DNA of 64,000 nucleotides, taken from contig NZ_KE387249.1 of assembly GCF_000430785.1 (NCBI RefSeq), positions 5,100-69,099 on the forward strand. The letters are read 5' to 3'. Under the pieces are notes generated by a model. The model was not told where the DNA came from. It worked only from the letters and a program-made list of their open reading frames with translations, and made no database searches. The translations under genes were made by a program, and so were the position numbers. Source of the DNA: Ectobacillus panaciterrae DSM 19096 (GTDB taxonomy: Bacteria > Bacillota > Bacilli > Bacillales > Bacillaceae_G). Below are positions 8,056 through 18,410 of the stretch, in pieces; positions within the stretch are counted from its first letter, which is position 1, and each line of letters starts with the position of its first letter.

Positions 8056-8655
8056 TTATGTCCACCGCTCTTTTACCGCATCATAATCCACCCATGTGTC
8101 CACATCATAAAACAGGTCAGCATTGTCATATGGAATGATCTTGCCTTGGAACAGCGAGGCCGAGAAAATGGAACGAGCCCCTTTATCACCCTTCAGCTCT
8201 TTCAAAACAGGAAAAAGTTTTTTGGAAAATAAAACAGGAGGGCGCGGTATTCCTTGATAGCCTGCTGCTGCATAATGAAGTTCTTGATTGATTCGGTAAC
8301 AATTTATTATCTCATTAAGAAGCCTTGTTGTAATAAACGGCTGATCTGCAAGCATTACCACCACTCCGTCCGCGTTCATGCTTTCTGCTTTTTCTACACC
8401 GCAGCGGAGGGAGTAAGATTGTCCTAAAAATGCGTTCTTGCAAGAAAGGATGTGCAGTCTGTCCATTCGTAAAGATCGTAAAAGCCAAGGTGTTTCATTA
8501 GCAATAACGATAACATCGCTAAGATTTGAGGCAAGAGCAGTGTTTAAAGCTATACTTCCAAGGGGGGTATTTTGTATGGGAAGACACAGCTTATGCACTC
8601 CCGGACCTGTGCGTCTGCTGTTTCCCGCCGCTAGGTATAGTCCTATGATTCTCAT
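8056..8655 (-). CDS. MocA/PucB-like nucleotidyltransferase
   Basis: A 199-residue MobA-like NTP transferase. The nucleotide-binding LYLAAGNSRRTG signature lies at the N-terminus, with Lys22 in VHKL and LADQP near residue 105 as the metal-binding part. It probably transfers CMP to molybdopterin, preparing the cofactor for xanthine-dehydrogenase-type enzymes, as PucB/MocA do. It overlaps the end of xdhC by 65 bp in another frame and is the last gene of the decayed xanthine dehydrogenase locus. Confidence 0.85.
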   Translation of the reverse strand: MRIIGLYLAAGNSRRTGPGVHKLCLPIQNTPLGSIALNTALASNLSDVIVIANETPWLLRSLRMDRLHILSCKNAFLGQSYSLRCGVEKAESMNADGVVVMLADQPFITTRLLNEIINCYRINQELHYAAAGYQGIPRPPVLFSKKLFPVLKELKGDKGARSIFSASLFQGKIIPYDNADLFYDVDTWVDYDAVKERWT

Positions 8656-9610
8656 CGTTTTTCTCCCTTAAGATTTGTATAATTTCCGCCATGATGCTTA
8701 TGGCAATCTCGTTTGGCCCCTGTGCTCCAATAGATAGCCCTGCCGGAGAAAATACCCATTTGGGTTTAGCTCTTCCCGAAAATAAGCGGGCTGTACGATG
8801 TCGTGAACCTAAAATTCCAAGATAGCGGCAAGGATGATTGAGTAAGAGCGTCAACAATTCTTCATCCCGTTTGAAGTGATGAGTCATAATCACAACAAAA
8901 TCGTGCTTAGTTATGGACATTTGAGATACAGTCTCTTTCGGGAATCCGACAACACATGTAGCCGCTTCAGGAAACCGCAGCGGCGTACATAATGCTTCGC
9001 GCCAATCACAAATGGTAACGAAAAAACCTGTTTCCTTCGCTAAACGAACAAGAGGCTTTGCGTCCTCTCCTGCACCAAAAATAAACAGGCGCGGCCGCGG
9101 AGAAAAGCATTGTATATATAAATTGTCACGTAATCCGTTCTTAAGCTCGGATAATACAGGGATTTCTCTCTCCCAGTTTCCGAATCTGTGCCCTTCTTCA
9201 CTAAGAAAAAGAGTCTGTGATAATGTCAGATTTTTAACCATCCAAATACGCGAGCCTTCATCTGTGTACTTCTTAACCCTTTGGAGATGCTCCCGATATG
9301 TTTGATTTACCTTCTCCAATAATACGCGGATAACTCCATTACATCCTACTCCCCACGACATATCATCTTCCGCTCTCATATCAAATTCATGTATAGCCCA
9401 CTTTTCATCACTTACATCCTTCGAATAATGAAAGAGTTCCTCCTCTATACACCCTGCGCTAAGCATGCCAAATCTTGTGTCTTCCTCTCCAAATACCATC
9501 ATCGCACCTTCTTTTCGGTATGATGAACCTTCTACCCGAATGATCGTGGCAAGAGTGCAAGGGTCTGGCAGAGATGTAGCCGCTTCTAATATATCGTGCA
9601 ATGAAGTCAT
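8591..9610 (-). CDS. xdhC: XdhC/PucA-type molybdenum cofactor insertion protein
   Basis: A 339-residue XdhC/CoxI-family chaperone that sulfurates and inserts the molybdenum cofactor. The N-terminal XdhC domain (RVEGSSYRKEGAMMVF, LSAGCIEEEL) and the C-terminal Rossmann part (FGAGEDAKPL, then GILGSRHR) are complete. I use the ATG at 9610; a GTG one codon earlier overlaps the stop of the 2Fe-2S subunit gene. The ATG shares one base with that stop, indicating translational coupling. Its client subunit upstream is truncated, so this protein may have no partner encoded here. Confidence 0.9.
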   Translation of the reverse strand: MTSLHDILEAATSLPDPCTLATIIRVEGSSYRKEGAMMVFGEEDTRFGMLSAGCIEEELFHYSKDVSDEKWAIHEFDMRAEDDMSWGVGCNGVIRVLLEKVNQTYREHLQRVKKYTDEGSRIWMVKNLTLSQTLFLSEEGHRFGNWEREIPVLSELKNGLRDNLYIQCFSPRPRLFIFGAGEDAKPLVRLAKETGFFVTICDWREALCTPLRFPEAATCVVGFPKETVSQMSITKHDFVVIMTHHFKRDEELLTLLLNHPCRYLGILGSRHRTARLFSGRAKPKWVFSPAGLSIGAQGPNEIAISIMAEIIQILREKNDENHRTIPSGGKQQTHRSGSA

Positions 9611-10071
9611 CACATTTCACCTTTCTTTTGAAGCACTGACCTCACCGCTTCTCTGATTTCTTGATAACTTGTACAGCGGCAGATATTTGATTCCAGCCAC
9701 TCTTCTATCACTTTATCGTTCGCATCAGGATGAATATTTACGAGAGCGTGACAGTTCATAATAAACCCGGGAGTACAATATCCGCATTGAAACGCCCATT
9801 TATCCATAAACGCCTTTTGTACAAGAGAGCCTTGTAAACCTTCTATAGTTGTTATCTTTTTCCCCGCCGCTTCCACTGTAAGCGTGATGCACGATTTCAT
9901 TGGCCATCCATCTATCAAAACTGTACAAGATCCGCAATCTCCATTTTCACAGCCACGCTTTGCCCCTGTTAGGTCAAATTGATCCTGCAGCGTATCTAAA
10001 AGCGTGTCTGCCATTCTCACGATTCCTTCCCGATTTTCTCCATTTATGCGAAGGCCAACCTTTGTAATCAC
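9610..10071 (-). CDS. 2Fe-2S subunit of xanthine dehydrogenase-type enzyme
   Basis: A 153-residue small subunit of the molybdenum hydroxylase family (PucE/CoxS type). The plant-type 2Fe-2S centre uses Cys41, 46, 49 and 61; the second cluster uses Cys96, 99, 131 and 133 (CGYC and CRC). All eight ligands are present. It transfers electrons between the molybdenum site and FAD or another acceptor. Start is GTG at 10071, preceded by GAAGGAGGG. The gene directly follows the 58-codon remnant of the large subunit; no FAD subunit gene is visible. Confidence 0.92.
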   Translation of the reverse strand: MITKVGLRINGENREGIVRMADTLLDTLQDQFDLTGAKRGCENGDCGSCTVLIDGWPMKSCITLTVEAAGKKITTIEGLQGSLVQKAFMDKWAFQCGYCTPGFIMNCHALVNIHPDANDKVIEEWLESNICRCTSYQEIREAVRSVLQKKGEM

Positions 10072-10083
10072 GCTCTCCCTCCT

Positions 10084-10260
10084 TCAAGCTTTGCTCGTAT
10101 CAATTCCCTCTATATAGGCATGGGCATGCTTGCTTGTCAAAAGTTTTGCATGCAAAATTCCCGCTTCATTTTCATCATCAATATATTTTGCTCTTCCAGT
10201 AACCTTATCCATTCCTTCTTTGCTAGGAACGCTTTTTCCGATAATTTGATATTCGTTCAT
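10084..10260 (-). pseudogene. N-terminal remnant of xanthine dehydrogenase molybdenum subunit
   Basis: A 58-codon frame with ribosome binding site AAAGGAGGGG reads IIGKSVPSKEGMDKVTG, AKYIDD, HAKLLTSKHAHAYI and IDTSKA. This is the conserved start of XdhA/PucD-type large subunits, which normally run to about 750 residues. It ends in TGA exactly at the ribosome binding site of the 2Fe-2S gene, as if about 2 kb had been removed precisely between this point and the next gene. The molybdenum and substrate domains are absent. Confidence 0.8.
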
Positions 10261-10455
10261 ACGTCCCCTCCTTTCCGTTACTCTATAATATTATTAGCTC
10301 ACTATTCCATTTAGCACCTGAATGGATAAGCAATTTACACTGATGCTTCTTTATACACGGCATTAACTTCTGTAATTTTACAATTAAAGAAACTCTTTCT
10401 CACATTCTTCAATTATCTATCCATATGATAACCTATGTTCTTTTCTCTCGACTAA

Positions 10456-10506
10456 AAAACACCCGCTTCCCTCGCATACTTAGTACGCAAAGGAAGCGGG
10501 TGTTTT
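10456..10506. terminator. Terminator of the MFS gene
   Basis: Arms AAAACACCCGCTTCC and GGAAGCGGGTGTTTT enclose a loop of about 20 nt. T runs exist on both strands, the longer on the minus strand, just downstream of the MFS gene ending at 10561. The stretch 10261-10455 otherwise shows nothing I can name. Confidence 0.85.
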
Positions 10507-10560
10507 CGCCTCATATCGAAAACCATAGAACATTTTTTTAGAAAAGTGCGCAAACAGCTA

Positions 10561-12198
<1,638 letters not shown>

Positions 12199-12323
12199 TT
12201 ATATATTCATTCTCTTTCATTTTCCAGACAAGCTTAACAGTGCTGTCATAAGCAGCTTTTATTAAAAGTTTGTTCATTAGAAGATCGATTTATTTCTGCA
12301 AAGTTCAAAAAGCTCGTTTCGCC

Positions 12324-12770
12324 TCATTCTTTTTCTGAAATAGCAGATTGTGCAAGTTTTTCAGCAATCTCTGCCGTAAATAAAAGCTCTTCTTTTGTCA
12401 AATGAGAAAGATATCGTTCTACGATTACTTTTCTTTCTTGCAAGATTTTCTTAAATTTCTCTTCTCCTTGTTTAGTAAGGCTAATATTCACAACCCTTCT
12501 GTCTTTCGTATCGTGCTCTCTCATAACGAGCTTATGCTGCTCAAGCCGATCCACCATAAACGTGACCGCACTTGGTTTCACACCCATTTTTTCCGCTAAT
12601 TGAGAAACCTTTGCACTTCCTTCTTTATTCAAAAAAGCCAGAACAAACAATTGCGTAGGTGTCACTCCTAGCGCATTCATACTTTCGAGCATCTCTGGCT
12701 GCATCTTTTGAAATGTTATGTGAAGCGCCGATTGAATTCGTTGAATATAGTCACTCACCTCACTCATCAT
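12324..12770 (-). CDS. MarR-family transcription regulator
   Basis: A 148-residue MarR regulator with the winged helix at about residues 45-105 (VSQLAEKMGVKPSAVTFMVDRLEQ, then DRRVVNISLT). AAGGAGG lies before two adjacent ATG codons. It probably represses itself and the downstream MFS exporter and is released by a drug-like ligand. An imperfect palindrome at 12838-12854 (TAATTC-ATGCAT-AATTA), upstream in its promoter region, is a candidate operator. Confidence 0.92.
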   Translation of the reverse strand: MMSEVSDYIQRIQSALHITFQKMQPEMLESMNALGVTPTQLFVLAFLNKEGSAKVSQLAEKMGVKPSAVTFMVDRLEQHKLVMREHDTKDRRVVNISLTKQGEEKFKKILQERKVIVERYLSHLTKEELLFTAEIAEKLAQSAISEKE

Positions 12771-13024
12771 TTAATCCTCCTTAAAATTTATTACAGATAA
12801 ATATATAACATTGTTAAATATTTTGCCTGATTAAATATAATTCATGCATAATTAAATGTCAATCTTTTTTCTAGGCGATCGATACTTGTCATTTTCAAAC
12901 GATACATTAAAGTACACAAGTAAAGCTTCCATGCCCATTTCTTCCTTTTAACAATAATATTCCTTTACATTTATTAAAAAGATTTCAAGATCCCCTCAAT
13001 TAAATTGACTGTATACAAAAACAG

Positions 13025-13066
13025 TTAAGGAAAATTTAAGAAAGGTTTCCTACACTGAGCATAGAT
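13025..13066 (+). promoter_or_regulatory. Direct repeats in the ykcBC promoter region
   Basis: TTAAGGAAA (13025-13033) and TTAAGAAAG (13036-13044) are spaced 11 bp apart, one helical turn, and a possible -10 (CATAGAT) follows about 17 bp later. Such paired repeats overlapping the -35 are typical of OmpR/PhoP-family response-regulator sites. The gap 12771-13166 between marR and ykcB holds both divergent promoters and nothing else I can name. Confidence 0.4.
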
Positions 13067-13166
13067 TAAACCCATTCTTTTATAAGACTCATCAACAAGA
13101 CTATTTACTGAGAAACAAGAGTTCATTTCTTAAATGCCAGAACTCTATTTTTAAAGGGAGGAAAAT

Positions 13167-15278
13167 ATGAAAACAAAGTTTAAAGGAAGAATTGATTTCC
13201 TGCTGACAAGCATTATCTTACTATCCATATTTCTAAATTTCTATCAATTGACCAAAGCAGGTTCAAACACGTATTACACCGTTGCGGTGAAAAGTATGTT
13301 AAAGAGCTTTCATGCCTTTTTCTATGCATCATTCGATCCGGTTGGTTTTATTACCGTAGATAAGCCGCCAGTCGCATTATGGATTCAAACATTAAGTGCT
13401 TCCATATTTGGATTAAGCAACTTTAGTGTTCTCTTGCCGGAAGCATTGGCAGGAGTCATCTCCGTTTGGCTTATGTATGTCGTAGTCAAGCCTAAATTTG
13501 GCCGCACAGCTGCTTTGCTTTCAAGCTTAGTTCTAGCGTGTACCCCTATTTTTGTCGCAGTGGTCCGTACGAATAACGTAGACAGTATACTGATTCTCAC
13601 GTTATTGATTGCCACATGGGCGTTAATGAAATCCGTGGATCAGCAAAAGGTGAGCTGGCTGCTCGTAAGTGTTATCCTGGTGGGGATAGGATTCAATATT
13701 AAAATGCTTCAAGCTTATATGGTGCTGCCCGCCTTTTACTTGTTCTACTTTATTGCCGTGAAAGCAAAATGGACAAAACGGATCGGACAGCTAACTATAG
13801 CTACTGTCGTGTTAGCCGCTGTTTCTCTTTCCTGGGCGGTCATTGTAGATTCCACCTCCAAAGATCAGCGGCCTTACATCGGAAGCAGCCAGACGAACTC
13901 TGTTCTGGAATTAGCCCTTGGCTACAACGGTATTTCCCGATTAACAGGAGATCAATCAAGAGGAAAAGCGGCGGGAAATGTTCCTCAAATGCCTCCTGCG
14001 AATTCCCAAGGTACGAATAATATATCTGGAAACGGCGAACAGCCGTCCATGTCTCCTGCAGACTCGCAAAATATACAAAAACAAACAAGAGACGGAAATC
14101 CTTCTTTTGCAGGCGGACCGAGAGGCGGTAAACAAGGCGGCATGAACGGTATGTTCGGAACGGGGACTCCTGGTGCAGCTCGTCTCTTTTCCAAAGAGTT
14201 ATCCGGGCAGGCTAGCTGGCTGCTGCCATTAGTTCTCTTTGCCGGAATCGCTCTTGTTGTATCCTTTCGGAAAAATCGGGCATTCACGCTGCAGCACCAA
14301 TTTGCGATATTCTGGTTAACATGGCTGCTTCCGATGATGGTATTTTTCAGTATCGCAAACTTTTTCCATCAATATTATCTCAGTATGATGGGTCCTGCCA
14401 TTGCGGCGTTAACAGGGATCGGCTGGACGATGTTATGGAATTTATATAAAGAAAAACAAGGATGGCAGAGCTGGCTGCTGCCCGTTTCTGTATTAGCAAC
14501 TTCCTTATTCGAAGCCTTAATTTTATTTGAGAACAAGAACGTAATTTCACAAGCATGGATAGCGGTGCCTATTATTCTAGGACTTGTATTCTCTGTCCTT
14601 CTCATTGTAATGCGTCAACGGGAAAAAACAGCTTACTCCTTATCCATAGCCGGGATGCTAGTATTGCTCATTTTCCCTTTCTATTGGACCCTTGCTACTA
14701 TTTTGGATGGAGGAAATAGCGCACTGCCAATCGCGGGACCAAATTCGAGGCAATCCGGCGGCATGGGAGGCGGCGGGCCTATGATGGGAGCTAGACCGGC
14801 TTGGAATGGCGACGGCTCTATGGGATCCGGATTGAATCGAAATCACGGAAGCTCTATGGTGGGAGCTGGACCGAATCGAAATGGCGGCGGGTCTATGATG
14901 GAATCACAAGCGGACGCGAAACTGATCTCTTATTTGAAAAAGCACTATAACGGCGAAACATTCATGTTAGCCACAGAAAGTACTAGGGAAGCGTACCCTT
15001 TTATGCTGCAAACTGACTACGCGGTCATGGCAATGGGCGGATTTTCAGGAAACGACCCGGCCGTAACCCCTGAAAAGTTAGCGAAGATGACCAAAGACGG
15101 AGAAGTGAAATACTTCTTAATTTCCGGCGAAGGCAGAGGCAATCAGAAAGTGAATGAATGGATTAAAGCGAATGCCAAAGAAGTTCCAAGCAGCGAATGG
15201 CAATCTTCTCAAAATACAGACAACACACAGCGTACTGGTATGAACCGATCGATGACGCTTTATGAGTATAAAGGATAA
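13167..15278 (+). CDS. ykcB: YkcB-like membrane glycosyltransferase (GT39/ArnT type)
   Basis: A 703-residue membrane glycosyltransferase using polyprenyl-phosphate sugars. The first part has the family layout: a helix, then the extracellular loop with SFDPVGFITVDKPPVALW (the acidic residue near the catalytic site), and around 11 further hydrophobic segments. Two Gly/Asn/Ser/Met-rich loops near residues 265-335 and 525-590 are low-complexity and internally repetitive (GSMMxxGPNRNGG type). The C-terminal 110 residues form a soluble outer domain. Partner of the GT2 enzyme downstream, which would make the lipid-linked sugar donor. Confidence 0.9.
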   Translation: MKTKFKGRIDFLLTSIILLSIFLNFYQLTKAGSNTYYTVAVKSMLKSFHAFFYASFDPVGFITVDKPPVALWIQTLSASIFGLSNFSVLLPEALAGVISVWLMYVVVKPKFGRTAALLSSLVLACTPIFVAVVRTNNVDSILILTLLIATWALMKSVDQQKVSWLLVSVILVGIGFNIKMLQAYMVLPAFYLFYFIAVKAKWTKRIGQLTIATVVLAAVSLSWAVIVDSTSKDQRPYIGSSQTNSVLELALGYNGISRLTGDQSRGKAAGNVPQMPPANSQGTNNISGNGEQPSMSPADSQNIQKQTRDGNPSFAGGPRGGKQGGMNGMFGTGTPGAARLFSKELSGQASWLLPLVLFAGIALVVSFRKNRAFTLQHQFAIFWLTWLLPMMVFFSIANFFHQYYLSMMGPAIAALTGIGWTMLWNLYKEKQGWQSWLLPVSVLATSLFEALILFENKNVISQAWIAVPIILGLVFSVLLIVMRQREKTAYSLSIAGMLVLLIFPFYWTLATILDGGNSALPIAGPNSRQSGGMGGGGPMMGARPAWNGDGSMGSGLNRNHGSSMVGAGPNRNGGGSMMESQADAKLISYLKKHYNGETFMLATESTREAYPFMLQTDYAVMAMGGFSGNDPAVTPEKLAKMTKDGEVKYFLISGEGRGNQKVNEWIKANAKEVPSSEWQSSQNTDNTQRTGMNRSMTLYEYKG

Positions 15279-15412
15279 ACGAAGACGGGAGGAAAACTCC
15301 TCCTGTCATTCTTAATCTAGCGAAGACCATATATGTATGAAAAGGATTCGTAGATAAGGATTACTGTTTATGAAATTGCATGAATAAATGAATTTGGGAG
15401 GAGGAGTAGAAT

Positions 15413-16381
15413 ATGACTATACCAGTACGATATTCAATTGTTGTCCCTGTTTTTAACGAGGAGGCTGTCATTTCAGAAACTTATAAACGGCTTACAGATG
15501 TGATGAAGCTTACCGGGGAAGAATACGAACTTCTTTTTGTGAACGACGGCAGCCGCGATCGAACAGCTTCCATTTTGAAGGAATACAGCGATAGAGATTC
15601 CTCTGTGAAACTCATCGATTTCTCACGCAACTTCGGACATCAAATCGCGATTACCGCGGGAATGGATTATGCCTTAGGCGATGCGATTGTGGTGATTGAT
15701 GCGGATTTGCAAGATCCCCCCGAACTCATTTTAGAAATGATTGAAAAATGGAAAGAAGGCTATGATGTTGTTTATGCAAAACGAACGCAGCGAAAAGGAG
15801 AAACATTTTTCAAAAAACAAACTGCTTCTCTATTTTATCGCCTGCTGCGCGCTTCTACGGATATCGACATCCCTCTTGATACGGGCGACTTTCGCCTCAT
15901 AGATCGTAAGGTGTGCGACGAAATGAAAAAAATACCGGAAAAAAGCCGCTTTGTCCGCGGGTTAGTAAGCTGGGTAGGGTTCCGCCAGACAGCTATCGAG
16001 TATGTGCGTGATGAACGTTTGGCAGGAGAAACGAAATATCCTCTGAAAAAAATGTTGAAATTATCCATGGATGGAATAACATCTTTCTCCTACAAGCCAT
16101 TAAAGCTTGCAAGCTATGCTGGAGCTCTTCTTTCCGCCGCAGGATTTATCTATATGCTTGTAGTGCTGTATTTAAAGCTATTTACCGACAGCACAGTTGC
16201 AGGATGGGCTTCCCTCATAATTATCCAGTTGCTTTTCAGCGGAATTGTCCTTATCATACTCGGTGTAATTGGCGAGTATATCGGACGTATTTACGACGAA
16301 ACAAAAAACCGCCCTCTTTACATTGTACGTGATCATTATGGGATAGAACGCAAAGCAGCAAACAGTATAGGGCATAAATAA
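15413..16381 (+). CDS. ykcC: YkcC-like polyprenyl-phosphate glycosyltransferase (GT2)
   Basis: A 322-residue GT2 enzyme of the DPM1/GtrB type. The N-terminal catalytic domain carries VPVFNEE, FVNDGSRDRT, and the metal-binding DADLQDPPE; the RLIDRK and GxTKYPL segments are also typical. Two C-terminal transmembrane helices (about 230-250 and 265-290) anchor it. It transfers a sugar from a nucleotide donor to undecaprenyl phosphate on the inner face; YkcB then uses the product outside. A 134-bp gap with good ribosome binding site GGGAGGAGG suggests one transcript with ykcB. Confidence 0.92.
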   Translation: MTIPVRYSIVVPVFNEEAVISETYKRLTDVMKLTGEEYELLFVNDGSRDRTASILKEYSDRDSSVKLIDFSRNFGHQIAITAGMDYALGDAIVVIDADLQDPPELILEMIEKWKEGYDVVYAKRTQRKGETFFKKQTASLFYRLLRASTDIDIPLDTGDFRLIDRKVCDEMKKIPEKSRFVRGLVSWVGFRQTAIEYVRDERLAGETKYPLKKMLKLSMDGITSFSYKPLKLASYAGALLSAAGFIYMLVVLYLKLFTDSTVAGWASLIIIQLLFSGIVLIILGVIGEYIGRIYDETKNRPLYIVRDHYGIERKAANSIGHK

Positions 16382-16553
16382 TAAGCTGGCGCCATTGGTA
16401 AAAAAGCTGGTCACAATACATCAATTTGTAGACATTACTTACTATGTTTTGAATCAAAGAATCATAATACCTTTTTGATTACAGGCAACAAAGCATGCCT
16501 CTTCTCAGAAAAACACTGATAAACATGAACTTACCGTTACACACCATTCACAC

Positions 16554-16592
16554 GCTTGAAGTGGGGGTATTCTCGCCTAATTTATGATAAAA
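16554..16592. mobile_element. IS200/IS605-like end fragment
   Basis: GCTTGAAGTGGGGGTATTCTC, then CCTAATTTATGATAAAAA, repeats almost exactly at 46315-46355, where it forms one side of a hairpin typical of IS200/IS605 right ends. Here only one half of that hairpin remains. The rest of 16382-16586 shows nothing I recognise. Confidence 0.4.
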
Positions 16593-16617
16593 AAAGCCTC
16601 TAAACATGTAGAGGCTT
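16587..16617 (-). terminator. Terminator of the aldo/keto reductase gene
   Basis: AAGCCTCTA and TAGAGGCTT with a 6-nt loop (16594-16617), followed on the minus strand by a run of T residues (A residues 16587-16595 on the plus strand). Confidence 0.8.
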
Positions 16618-16639
16618 CCCCTTTGTAAATGATCACATT

Positions 16640-17542
16640 TTAAGGCACTTCATGACCCATGGAACTGTGGAGAATCTCAAACCATTGATCTAAAGTCAGT
16701 TTATGCCCCAAGGCATGAATAGCGCTTTCGATACGCTTTTCTTTACCCGATCCTACGATTGGCATGATTTTAGCCGGATGGTTCAACAGCCATGCGTACA
16801 ATACTTCATCCAGGCCGTTTGCACCGATTTCTTCTTGTACTTTCGTTAAAGTATCGCGAAGTCTGACTGCTTTCTCGTTATTGGATGAGAATACCTCTCC
16901 ACCTGCTAAAGGCGACCAAGCCATCGGCGGAATGCGCTTCTTCATGCAAACATTCAGAGTTCCATCTTCAATATTTTCAAGATTGTAGGCAGATAGCTCA
17001 ATTTGATTTGTAGCTAGCGGAAAATCAAGATAAGACTCCAATAAATCAAACTGGTGATCTTTAAAATTCGATACGCCGAAATGACGAACTTTACCGGATT
17101 GTTTCAGCTCATGAAAAGCTTCTGCTACCTGTTCCGGATCCATATAAGGATCGGGACGGTGAATAAGCAGCAAATCGATGTAATCTGTGCGCAGATTTTG
17201 AAGAGACTTCTCAACAGAGCGAAGAATATGGTCTTTTCTCGTGTTGTAATGATGAGATTTATGTTCTGGACGATTTGGAGATTGAAGAACAATCCCGCAT
17301 TTCGTTACAAGCTGCATACGCTCACGCAGCCCTGGTTTTAAAGCCAAAGCGTTGCCGAATAACTCTTCACAAGTATAACTTCCATATATATCGGCATGGT
17401 CAAAAGTAGTGATTCCATTTTCTAAACAGTATTCAATTAAAGCAAGCGTTTCTTTCTCGGATTGCTTCCACTCAGATAGACGCCATAGACCGTGAATGAT
17501 TCTTGAAAACGATAAATCTTCCGCTAATTTAATTCTTTCCAT
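16640..17542 (-). CDS. Aldo/keto reductase
   Basis: A 300-residue single-domain (alpha/beta)8 barrel reductase resembling B. subtilis YdhF. The catalytic tetrad is present: Asp48, Tyr53, Lys81 and His128. The late VGSGKEKRI loop is the NADPH phosphate-binding site. It should reduce aldehydes or ketones with NADPH in the cytoplasm. Single gene with its own terminator. Confidence 0.92.
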   Translation of the reverse strand: MERIKLAEDLSFSRIIHGLWRLSEWKQSEKETLALIEYCLENGITTFDHADIYGSYTCEELFGNALALKPGLRERMQLVTKCGIVLQSPNRPEHKSHHYNTRKDHILRSVEKSLQNLRTDYIDLLLIHRPDPYMDPEQVAEAFHELKQSGKVRHFGVSNFKDHQFDLLESYLDFPLATNQIELSAYNLENIEDGTLNVCMKKRIPPMAWSPLAGGEVFSSNNEKAVRLRDTLTKVQEEIGANGLDEVLYAWLLNHPAKIMPIVGSGKEKRIESAIHALGHKLTLDQWFEILHSSMGHEVP

Positions 17543-17625
17543 ATAAGTTAGTCGCTCCTTTTTGTATATAAACTAGAATGCGCCTTTTATCTATCATAAC
17601 CTGCATAAAAAGCACAATCTCATCG

Positions 17626-17808
17626 TTAACTAAACTGTATATCTTGTACAAATGAAAGAATAGCTGCAAATGCAGCTCCCAGAACGAAAGCGGAGTCAGT
17701 TTTCACAAACAGGACCTTTACCTGCTTGAAAGAAAAGGGTAATTGTCAGCAGTTTTAAATATAGAAGCTGCCATTGATTGAGTTTGCAGCCGCTTCAGTC
17801 TTTTTCAT
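17626..17808 (-). other. Two possible very short peptide frames
   Basis: Within the gene-free stretch 17543-17995 two short minus-strand frames have plausible start signals. One (17755-17808, 17 aa, MKKTEAAANSINGSFYI) has AAAGGAAG 9 nt before its ATG. The other (17626-17706, 26 aa, GTG start, rich in Ala, Phe and Leu: KTDSAFVLGAAFAAILSF) has AAAGG 8 nt upstream and could be a small membrane peptide. Neither matches a family I know, and chance is quite possible. Confidence 0.2.
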
Positions 17809-17995
17809 AAAAAGAAACTTCCTTTGTTACTGTAATCTATTAGATTTTATTTTTCAAATAAAACTGCTTTGCAGTCTGTCATGAAATTACAGTAAACGAT
17901 CTATTTTCTTTATAAATTACATACATGGATCATCTCTCTTCCTATACATAGATTGGCTTTCATATCCTTTAGCTCGTGGGAGAAGGAGATATCCT

Positions 17996-18306
17996 TTGAA
18001 GAAGGTATTATTGGTATTGATGATTCGTTGGCTGTGATCTACATATACATCCTCAAATTGAAATCATGAGAATTGTAACAAGCTACGGAAATGTTACACA
18101 AGAGCAAACCACACGCAATGCAGCATACCTCTGCTAGCAGGAAGACAAGCTATCCCGGTTATAAGCGGTGCGACTATGCCATTTACTGATAAATTCACTG
18201 TATATGATCCTGAAATCCACATTAGAGACATTCGTAGGGAAAAAAGCGAAAAAGGTTATAAATGAAAACATTGGGTGATATTCTTCACCAGGCAGGAATG
18301 ACATAA
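17996..18306 (+). pseudogene. Inosine-uridine nucleoside hydrolase remnant
   Basis: A good ribosome binding site (AGAAGGAGAT) and TTG start read KKVLL, after which the family sequence continues only by jumping frames: GIDDSLAVIY, then HPQIEIMRIVTSYGNVTQEQ, then LAGRQAIPVISGAT, FTVYDPEIH. The order matches the start of IunH/RihA-type hydrolases, whose DxDxGxDD metal site is reduced here to a partial GIDDS. About 100 of roughly 310 residues remain, with at least three frame changes and stops. Confidence 0.75.
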
Positions 18307-18308
18307 CG

Positions 18309-18372
18309 AAAAAACGCCACCTGCTCTAACAGATGGCGCCCTTCACATAATAGTTTTCAGCTCTTACAGCCT
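18309..18372 (-). terminator. Terminator module downstream of cysA
   Basis: On the minus strand a TGTAAGAG...AAACTATTATGTGAAGGG stretch leads into hairpin CGCCATCTG / CAGGTGGCG and TTTTTT. The same 3'-end module recurs at 35697-35760, 38556-38625 and 49355-49425. It ends the sulfate operon. Confidence 0.7.
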
Positions 18373-18410
18373 TTAAACTCCCTTCTTCACAGAAATAAGA
18401 TTCTAGTTTT

